Origin: Methylocystaceae bacterium
GTDB taxonomy: Bacteria > Pseudomonadota > Alphaproteobacteria > Rhodospirillales > Terasakiellaceae
Length of the DNA: 64,000 nucleotides
Assembly (NCBI GenBank): GCA_013373205.1
Contig: JABXIG010000011.1
Coordinates: 1-64,000, forward strand
Direction: 5' to 3'
Below, piece by piece: positions 19,366 to 26,175 of this stretch. Within the stretch, counting starts at the first letter, position 1, and every line of letters begins with the position of its first letter. The position numbers and the translations under genes were made by a program. A model generated the notes under the pieces. It saw nothing but the letters and a program-made list of their open reading frames with translations. It was not told the origin of the DNA and searched no databases.

Positions 19366-20517
19366 ATGCCAACAACACTTGTTGTTGATAATGATGATGG
19401 TTTCGAAGCGATTTGCCGTGATTGCCTGGGGAAAAGTACCACAATGGGGGTACATCAATTTCTCTTTGCCAAAAATGATCGTGAGGCGATTGACCTCATC
19501 CAAAGTAAATCGGATTTGGATCTTGCTATTGTTTCCATTGATGGCGGTGATATTTCCGGGATGGATTTATTTCGCCAGCTTCAGGGTATACGCCTGCGGG
19601 TCCCGCGTATTGCGCTGACCGCGGGTTCCGATCTGGGTAATATCCGCAAAGCTATGAATGACGGGGCAGCCGATTTTTTAACCAAGCCTGTTAAATCCCA
19701 TGACCTTTTGGTGACGGTGGACAAAGTCTATAAAGACTGTGAAGCTCGTCGCGAAGCGTGGCGTAATGAAGCGCAACTGTCAGCCATTAAACGTGAACTG
19801 GATATTGCAGAAAATATCCAGCGTCAAATTTTGCCGTCTATTTTCCCCCATCGTGACAGTCTGGACATTTCTGCTCATCTGACCCCGGCCAAACGGATGA
19901 GCGGGGACTTTTACGATACATTTGATTTGCCCGATGGCAAGATTGGTCTGGCGGTGGCTGACGTGTCGGGTAAAGGTATCCCGGCGGCTTTTTTTATGGC
20001 GGTGGCGCGTACATTATTGCGTGCAACAGCCATGAATAGCAGCTCCCCCGGGATGTGTTTGCATAGTGTGAATAACATGCTGTGCCAGCATCAGATCACA
20101 TCAATGTTTGTCTCTATCTTTTACTGCACGCTTGATCCGAATACTTGGGAAGTGGTCTATAGCAATGGCGGACATTTACCACCGTATCTGGTGTATGGTG
20201 ATTCCTCCAAAGGCGCGATTGCTCTGGATGGTGGTGATGGCATTGTGCTTGGGGTGCAGGAAGACATGCCCTTTGAAGAATCGCGTTGCATGCTTGGTCA
20301 TCATGATGCGCTTTTCTTTTATACCGATGGGGTCACAGAAGCATTTGATCGTGATAAAAACCAGTTTTCAGATGAGCGGTTGATTAATTATCTGCTGGAA
20401 AACAGAAGCCTATCGGCTCATGCCTTGTCAGAAAATCTCTTTGCGTTCGTTAACGATTTTCGCGATGGGGCTGAACAGAATGATGATTTTACCAGTCTGG
20501 TCATCAAGCGGTTTTAG
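19366..20517 (+). CDS. Response regulator with PP2C (RsbU/SpoIIE-type) phosphatase output
   Basis: A 383-residue protein. The receiver domain (1-125) has the acidic pocket VDNDD, a likely phospho-acceptor Asp59 (SIDGGD), a Thr in LTAG, and Lys107 in FLTKP. A coiled linker (about 135-150) leads to the PP2C phosphatase (about 155-380) with SGDFYDTFDLPDG, ADVSGKGIPAAFFMA, SNGGHLPPYLV, FFYTDGVTEAFD and DDFTSLVIK. Such proteins dephosphorylate an STAS anti-anti-sigma factor in partner-switching pathways. No anti-sigma or STAS-only gene is adjacent. The 3' end overlaps the convergent cyclase gene by 14 bases. Confidence 0.92.
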   Translation: MPTTLVVDNDDGFEAICRDCLGKSTTMGVHQFLFAKNDREAIDLIQSKSDLDLAIVSIDGGDISGMDLFRQLQGIRLRVPRIALTAGSDLGNIRKAMNDGAADFLTKPVKSHDLLVTVDKVYKDCEARREAWRNEAQLSAIKRELDIAENIQRQILPSIFPHRDSLDISAHLTPAKRMSGDFYDTFDLPDGKIGLAVADVSGKGIPAAFFMAVARTLLRATAMNSSSPGMCLHSVNNMLCQHQITSMFVSIFYCTLDPNTWEVVYSNGGHLPPYLVYGDSSKGAIALDGGDGIVLGVQEDMPFEESRCMLGHHDALFFYTDGVTEAFDRDKNQFSDERLINYLLENRSLSAHALSENLFAFVNDFRDGAEQNDDFTSLVIKRF

Positions 20518-22453
20518 GAGGCTCTGCACTCGTTTCCGGTTGAGGTTTAGGGGTGGTTTGTTCCGCAGGCTTTTGCTGAACGGGGAGACCACTGGCAAAA
20601 TTCGGATCTTCAACAATTTGCTTTACCGGTTTATGCACTGCCATGTCAGGGGCTGTATGATCTTCTTCACCGATTGTATCAGGATCGATATTCTTCGATA
20701 TTTCACCAGTTTCGTCCGCGTATTCAAGGGGGGGCGCTTTCCAATCCAGAAGGAAGACGGGTTGCGGCACATCAAAGCCTTTAAGCATATGCGGGCCAAG
20801 ATCATGAAAGTTGAAGGGAGGCTTGTCGCCGAACAGTTCTTTCAAGTCTTTTGAAATATTGATGCAGTCACTGTCGGTCTTGTCGCACAGGCGCGCAGCC
20901 AGTTGAACTGAGGTACCAAACAGGTCATTATTTTTCTTGATTGGTTCGCCCGCATTCAGGCCGATGCGCACATGTAAGGGAAATTCGGGTCCGGCATTAT
21001 TGTTGCCTTCAACCCGTTTTTGTATTTCGATAGCGGCTTGGAGAGCTTTGTGGTGGTCTTTGAACGATGCCATAATCCCATCGCCCAGATGCTTGATCTC
21101 GGTGCCATCAAAATTGGTGAGTGCTGTTCTGACAATCAAGTCGTGGGCCCGCAGGACTTCTTGTGCAGCATAATCCCCGTGTTTGGTTGTCAGGTCGGTG
21201 GACCCGACCATATCCGTAAACATGATTGTCAGTAAATTAGGGTTGATATGTTCAGCTTCAGCCGGTTTCCAGTTGACCCATTCTTCAATGGTTTCACGGA
21301 TATAAAGCGGTGCTGACTGATCGCCATTGGCAAAGCGCTGGACGATATCGCCGCTGCGATGAAACAGTTCATTATGACGTGGTTCGCTAAGATATTTTTC
21401 ATATTCCATGACAAACCGCTCTGCCTGATCTGCCTTGGCACCAAGCATTTCCAGCATACGGCGAAGGATGATCTCAAATTCATCACTGGTTAGCTCGTGT
21501 TCTTCCATCAGGCGGCTGACAGCCCCGGTCATAAACAGGTTGAGACCAAAACGGTTAAAGTTTTCCGCCTTGGCATCCGGTCCTTTCAAGGCGCCTAGAC
21601 AGGTGCCAAGAAAGTTAATCATGAGCATCTTTTGCTCTTCGGCCTTTTCTGAAAAATCAACCGTTTCATCTGGGTCTGAAAATTCAAGGGGACTGGTCTC
21701 GTCAAAGATGTTGAATTGTTCGGTTTCATCCACCTTGGTTTCTACGACCACAGGGACTTTATCAATTTCTTCCGCCGCTTTTTCCATTTGTTGTGAGATT
21801 TTTGATTTCACAACAACGGGCTGTTTCTTTTTCTTTTTCTTAAAAGGATTGAGATCAAACCGTTGCGTATAGTAGTTAAGCGATGACAGTGATGAGATGA
21901 AAAAGACAGTAATGAACATGCCGATGAACATCACTTTTTTGACTTTGAGCGTGACGTTGGCATCAAACGCTTCGATCAACAGGGCCAACAATCCGGTTGC
22001 GGCTCCACCAGCCCCAGCCCCGATAAGCAGGATGGTGAAGATGATGGCAAGGAACATGCCGACAGAAACACTGGCTTTAGGGCGTTCGAGTTCCTGAAAA
22101 GGATCGTCAAACATATCATCAAATTCATCGACATCATCATGAAGGTAGCCAACACGCCCTCTGCTGGAAACGGCCATATCGGCCCAGCTTGTGCCGGGCT
22201 TGGCACGTGCAGTCGGTTTTGTTTTGCTTGGTTCCAGCTTGTTGCGATAGATCAGAATTTCATTATGTCGACCTGTGTTGGGATTGTATTCTTCCATGAC
22301 CACCCGGACCGGATGACCTTTCTGGCTGATATCTAAGTCCTTGGCCTCACGGATTGCAACCGCGCGTTCTTGAAATGGATAACGCGCATGAATCTGCCAG
22401 CGTCCATGGTTATGGACTTGCACCTCGTAATGTTGGTTGTCATTTGTGCCCAT
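20504..22453 (-). CDS. Class III adenylate/guanylate cyclase, membrane-bound
   Basis: A 649-residue protein. An N-terminal soluble region (1-100) contains HNHGRWQIHARYP and RNEILIY-like strands; two membrane helices follow (about 131-155 and 172-192); then a basic/acidic linker, a helical segment (about 285-430) and a catalytic cyclase domain (about 440-600). Metal-binding Asp is in TIMFTDMVGSTDLT; EIKHLGDGIMASF carries the substrate-reading Lys expected for ATP; GTSVQLAARL is the transition-state region, with Gln in place of the usual Asn. A Pro/Thr-rich tail follows. It probably makes cAMP at the inner membrane. It ends in the PP2C gene with a 14-base convergent overlap. Confidence 0.88.
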   Translation of the reverse strand: MGTNDNQHYEVQVHNHGRWQIHARYPFQERAVAIREAKDLDISQKGHPVRVVMEEYNPNTGRHNEILIYRNKLEPSKTKPTARAKPGTSWADMAVSSRGRVGYLHDDVDEFDDMFDDPFQELERPKASVSVGMFLAIIFTILLIGAGAGGAATGLLALLIEAFDANVTLKVKKVMFIGMFITVFFISSLSSLNYYTQRFDLNPFKKKKKKQPVVVKSKISQQMEKAAEEIDKVPVVVETKVDETEQFNIFDETSPLEFSDPDETVDFSEKAEEQKMLMINFLGTCLGALKGPDAKAENFNRFGLNLFMTGAVSRLMEEHELTSDEFEIILRRMLEMLGAKADQAERFVMEYEKYLSEPRHNELFHRSGDIVQRFANGDQSAPLYIRETIEEWVNWKPAEAEHINPNLLTIMFTDMVGSTDLTTKHGDYAAQEVLRAHDLIVRTALTNFDGTEIKHLGDGIMASFKDHHKALQAAIEIQKRVEGNNNAGPEFPLHVRIGLNAGEPIKKNNDLFGTSVQLAARLCDKTDSDCINISKDLKELFGDKPPFNFHDLGPHMLKGFDVPQPVFLLDWKAPPLEYADETGEISKNIDPDTIGEEDHTAPDMAVHKPVKQIVEDPNFASGLPVQQKPAEQTTPKPQPETSAEPPKTA

Positions 22454-22541
22454 GCAAAATGGTCCTTTATTTTTTCACATAAGGATGACGTAAACATTCA
22501 GCTTTGAAAAGAGGGACTTCGATAAGAGTTGAAAAAAACGG

Positions 22542-23078
22542 TCAATTGAAGAGTGCATCAATGTCGTTTTGATCCATAACGACTTCTTCTTTAGGTTCTT
22601 TCAGGCCGCTCAGGTCCGCTGTGCCGTGTACAATCGCACTAAGTCTCTCGGTCAGGCGGTGGATGCCTTGTGCCGATTCGCTAATTTTGAAACGTAGATA
22701 ATCCATATCACCGGTCGCAATGGCTTCTTCGGCATCGGCGACGGCTTGAAAGATGGCGGCATCGACTTGTGCGATCGTGTCTTCAAAAGCGAGCTTGTAC
22801 AGTGGTTTGACATGGTCGTAGGCTGCAACGGCCAGATCTTTATCGGCAATGGTGCTGTCGCGGAAATGATCTTTGTAGGGCTTGGGCTGCCATTCCTTGA
22901 CCATATCCAGACAATCGGGCATATCCGGCAACATATCGATCATCATTACCACTTCATTGAAATGGTTTAGATAATCGGTCGCCAGCAACGTATCTTCGTT
23001 GATGTTTGTTCCCCGTGCCTTTTCCTGAAAGGCTTCAAATTCGGGGCTCGTGCCCTCATCCACGTTTGGTCCTCGCAT
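22542..23078 (-). CDS. Unknown helical protein with C-terminal CheY-binding type peptide
   Basis: A 178-residue, all-helical acidic protein upstream of the cyclase on the same strand. No domain is recognised in residues 1-160. The last residues, MDQNDIDALFN, closely resemble the DQ(D/E)-IDALL peptide by which FliM binds phosphorylated CheY, and the CheY-binding tail of CheZ. The helical body plus this tail is the general layout of CheZ, but I see no diagnostic CheZ active-site segment. It may tie the local signalling cluster to motility; that is inference. ATG start at 23078; later in-frame ATGs exist. Confidence 0.7.
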   Translation of the reverse strand: MRGPNVDEGTSPEFEAFQEKARGTNINEDTLLATDYLNHFNEVVMMIDMLPDMPDCLDMVKEWQPKPYKDHFRDSTIADKDLAVAAYDHVKPLYKLAFEDTIAQVDAAIFQAVADAEEAIATGDMDYLRFKISESAQGIHRLTERLSAIVHGTADLSGLKEPKEEVVMDQNDIDALFN

Positions 23079-23252
23079 ATTTTCTTATTTGTTATAAGAT
23101 TATTACAATCTATATGGATATTGATACAAAAATATCACGCAATATGAAAGCTATTAACGAAAATAGTCTTAATATTGGAAAGCAAAGCTTGAGAATGTTG
23201 CCAGAATTTTGCATTCTCCCGCACCAATTCGATTTTGACGGACATAAAGACG

Positions 23253-24863
23253 ATGACAAACGATAAAAGAGTCTATCTTTACGATAGCACCTTGCGCGAT
23301 GGCGCACAGACTCAGGGCGTAGATTTTTCAGCAGCAGATAAAGCTGCGATTGCCATTGAACTGGATCGTTTGGGTATTGATTATGTCGAAGGCGGCTGGC
23401 CCGGCGCAAACCCGACCGATGATCAGTTTTTTGCCAATCCGCCAAAGCTTAAAAAGGCCATCTTGTCTGCGTTTGGCATGACACGCCGCCCGGGGCGCAG
23501 TTCTGATAATGATCCCGGTCTGAACGGCCTGATTAACACAGGCGTGAAGACCGTGACGCTGGTGGGGAAAAGCTGGGACTTTCAGGTTGATGTCGCGTTG
23601 GAAATTGAACGCAGCGAAAATATCGCCATGATTGCGGACTCGATCGCCTATGTGAAAGACAAGGCGGGCGAGGCTATGTTCGATGCGGAACATTTCTTTG
23701 ATGGATACAAGGCAAACCCGGATTTTGCACTACAATGCTGTAAGGCAGCGTATAACGCGGGGGCGCGCTGGATCGTGATGTGCGATACCAACGGCGGCAC
23801 CTTGCCCGATGAAATTGAACAGATCGTGACTGCTGTTTCTAAAGTCATCCCAGGTAGCCATCTTGGCATTCACTGTCATGATGATACGGGCAATGCGGTG
23901 GCAAATTCGTTGGCTGCTGTCCGTGCAGGCGCGCGCCAAATTCAGGGTACATTAAATGGCTTGGGGGAACGCTGTGGCAATGCCAACCTGATTTCGATCT
24001 TGCCGTCTTTAATGTTAAAAATGGGTTTTGAAACAGGGGTCAGTAAAGAGGACTTGAAACGTCTGGTGCATGTGTCACGTATGCTGGATGAACGGTTAAA
24101 CCGTCCACCATCGCGCAACGCAGCTTATGTCGGGGAATCTGCTTTTGCTCATAAGGGCGGCTTGCATGTTTCAGCCATTGAAAAAGACCCGAGCTGTTAT
24201 GAACATATTGAACCGGAAAGTGTGGGTAACCAACGTACCATCATCATGTCCAATCAGGCGGGGCGGTCAAATTTGGTGGCAAAATTCCGCGAAGTCGGTG
24301 TTGACGTCGATGGCAAAGACCCCAAGGTTAATGCTCTGCTGGATGAAGTCAAAGAACAGGAAAGCAATGGTTATTCCTATGATGGGGCCGATGCGTCTTT
24401 TGAACTGCTGGCTCGACGCAAGCTGGAAAATGTGCCGGAATATTTCCGTTTGGAAAGTTTTCGCGTCATTGATGAGCGCACATGGGATAAGTCTCACGTG
24501 TTGAAAAGCACCATGTCTGAAACGACCGTGAAGCTGTTCATCGGTGGGGAACGTAAAATGGATGTGGCAGAAGGTAACGGGCCTGTAAACGCCTTGGATG
24601 CAGCCTTGCGCAAAATTTTGATCCCATTTTACCCGGAACTGCAAAGTCTGCATCTGGTGGATTTTAAAGTTCGTATCCTCAATGGAGATCAGGCAACGGG
24701 TGCGATTACACGCGTTATGATCGAAAGTGCCGATGATCAGGGCAATACATGGACCACGGTTGGCATGTCCTCCAACATCATCGATGCGTCTTATGAAGCC
24801 TTGCGTGATAGCTTAATCTACAAACTCTATAAATCAGGTGTGAAAGCCCATGGCGGGAACTGA
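23253..24863 (+). CDS. cimA: (R)-citramalate synthase
   Basis: Condenses pyruvate and acetyl-CoA to citramalate, the threonine-independent entry to isoleucine. The 536-residue protein belongs to the LeuA/CimA superfamily: YLYDSTLRDGAQTQGVDFS at the N-terminus (metal and substrate site), VEGGWPGANPTD, HCHDDTGNAVANSLAA (metal-binding HxH) and a C-terminal regulatory LeuA dimer domain from about residue 395. The GAQTQG form of the first motif and the GGWPG form of the second are those of the CimA subgroup rather than 2-isopropylmalate synthase. ATG at 23253; a TTG six codons earlier is less likely. It overlaps trmJ by 14 bases. Confidence 0.9.
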   Translation: MTNDKRVYLYDSTLRDGAQTQGVDFSAADKAAIAIELDRLGIDYVEGGWPGANPTDDQFFANPPKLKKAILSAFGMTRRPGRSSDNDPGLNGLINTGVKTVTLVGKSWDFQVDVALEIERSENIAMIADSIAYVKDKAGEAMFDAEHFFDGYKANPDFALQCCKAAYNAGARWIVMCDTNGGTLPDEIEQIVTAVSKVIPGSHLGIHCHDDTGNAVANSLAAVRAGARQIQGTLNGLGERCGNANLISILPSLMLKMGFETGVSKEDLKRLVHVSRMLDERLNRPPSRNAAYVGESAFAHKGGLHVSAIEKDPSCYEHIEPESVGNQRTIIMSNQAGRSNLVAKFREVGVDVDGKDPKVNALLDEVKEQESNGYSYDGADASFELLARRKLENVPEYFRLESFRVIDERTWDKSHVLKSTMSETTVKLFIGGERKMDVAEGNGPVNALDAALRKILIPFYPELQSLHLVDFKVRILNGDQATGAITRVMIESADDQGNTWTTVGMSSNIIDASYEALRDSLIYKLYKSGVKAHGGN

Positions 24864-25659
24864 TCGTCGTCGCAAATCCGAAGCGGCTGAATTTTGTCGC
24901 GAAGATGCACCGGCCATTATTCTGGTGGAACCGCAATTGGGTGAAAATATCGGCATGGTCGCGCGTGCCATGCTTAATTGTGGCCTGATTGATCTGCGTA
25001 TCGTTAACCCACGTGTTGGCTGGGACCGTGATAAGGCGGAAAAAGCAAGTTCCGGCGCAACCATGGTACTGGATCGCGCACGCTTTTATTCATCTACCAA
25101 AGAAGCGGTTGCTGATCTGGAAACCATTTATGCCACCACCGCACGGGTGCGCGATATGGTCAAACCCATGGTGACGCCGCGTCAGGCCGCAACAGAAGCT
25201 GTTGAACTGGCCGCAACAGATCGCAAGATCGGGATTTTATTTGGCAAGGAAGCCAAGGGCTTGACCAATGATGATGTGGCCCTGTGCGATGCGATTTTGC
25301 ATTTGCCGCTGAACCCGGCTTTTGCCTCGCTCAACCTTGCCCAAGCCGTGCTGATCATCGGTTACGAATGGTTCACCATGAACGATGATACAGAAGGGCG
25401 TTATGTTCATAAAAGCAGAAGCAAGTCTGCACGCCCTGCGACAAAGCAAGAAGTCATCGGTTTTTACGAACATCTCGAAGATGAACTGGACAAGGCTGGT
25501 TTTTTACGCATTGAAGAAAAACGACCCAATATGGTGCGCAATATCCGCAACATTTTTGCCCGTATTGAACTGACCTGGCAGGAAGTCCAAACCCTGCGCG
25601 GGATCGTGGCCTTTTTATCATCTGGTCGCAGTGGTAGACCGGGTAAGGGAAAAGAGTGA
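24850..25659 (+). CDS. trmJ: tRNA (cytidine/uridine-32-2'-O)-methyltransferase TrmJ-like
   Basis: A 269-residue SPOUT methyltransferase that methylates the 2'-O of tRNA position 32. It carries IILVEPQLGENIGMVARAM (motif 1), ILFGKEAKGLTNDDV (motif 2) and HLPLNPAFASLNLAQAVLI (motif 3), then the C-terminal dimerisation extension seen in TrmJ. Its start lies within the end of cimA in another frame (14-base overlap), so the two genes are translationally coupled. Confidence 0.9.
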   Translation: MAGTDRRRKSEAAEFCREDAPAIILVEPQLGENIGMVARAMLNCGLIDLRIVNPRVGWDRDKAEKASSGATMVLDRARFYSSTKEAVADLETIYATTARVRDMVKPMVTPRQAATEAVELAATDRKIGILFGKEAKGLTNDDVALCDAILHLPLNPAFASLNLAQAVLIIGYEWFTMNDDTEGRYVHKSRSKSARPATKQEVIGFYEHLEDELDKAGFLRIEEKRPNMVRNIRNIFARIELTWQEVQTLRGIVAFLSSGRSGRPGKGKE

Positions 25660-26175
25660 AGTTCAACGTGCGTTGTCTCTTGGCCTGTTGACCATTTTTT
25701 CAGTCAGAAAAATTTATTCAAAAGTGAAGCCTGAGCTTCTTACTCATCCATCAATTCAAAGGTTGTTACCTTGGATTAATCTTACTTCATTTCTAAGCCT
25801 TTAGAGGTATATCTTCTGTGCATAAGGTATATAGAAATGATACCTTTTTGCGCGCATGGTTGATTGGATCTGTATATAAAATCGCTGTGGTTGTGGCGTT
25901 TTTATCTTATTGGGTAATAGCATGCTGCGGATGGATAATGTTGCACCGCACAATCTGTGACCACGTGCTTTTTAGCACTGCCTAGAAATAAGGCACGATT
26001 ATTAAGTAGCCATATTTTTGCTACGGGTATTACGTAAAAATACTTATGTAAAACAGTGTGTTATTTAGTTGTTTATAATGTTGGCACTCTACTTGCTGTA
26101 AACATAGGCGGCGCGGAACAATTAAAAAATTTACGTCAGCCATTAAAAAAACAAAAAATTGAGTGGAGAACAACC
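25660..26175. other. Long AT-rich intergenic region carrying a sigma-54 promoter
   Basis: About 515 bases with no credible gene before the Amt-chemoreceptor gene. The clear element is the sigma-54 promoter at 26081-26097. Upstream, GCAC and GTGC half-sites around 25940-25980 hint at an activator region, but none matches the full NtrC palindrome. An open frame beginning at 26056 is only an extension of the downstream gene. The length fits an enhancer-dependent promoter needing distant activator and IHF sites. Confidence 0.5.
26081..26097 (+). promoter_or_regulatory. Sigma-54 (RpoN) promoter
   Basis: TTGGCAC followed after five bases by TTGCT: the -24 GG and -12 GC dinucleotides and their spacing match the RpoN consensus TGGCACG-N4-TTGCW with a single mismatch. 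It lies 79 bases before the ATG at 26176. It implies control by an enhancer-binding protein; NtrC is the obvious candidate for an ammonium-related gene, by inference. Confidence 0.85.
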
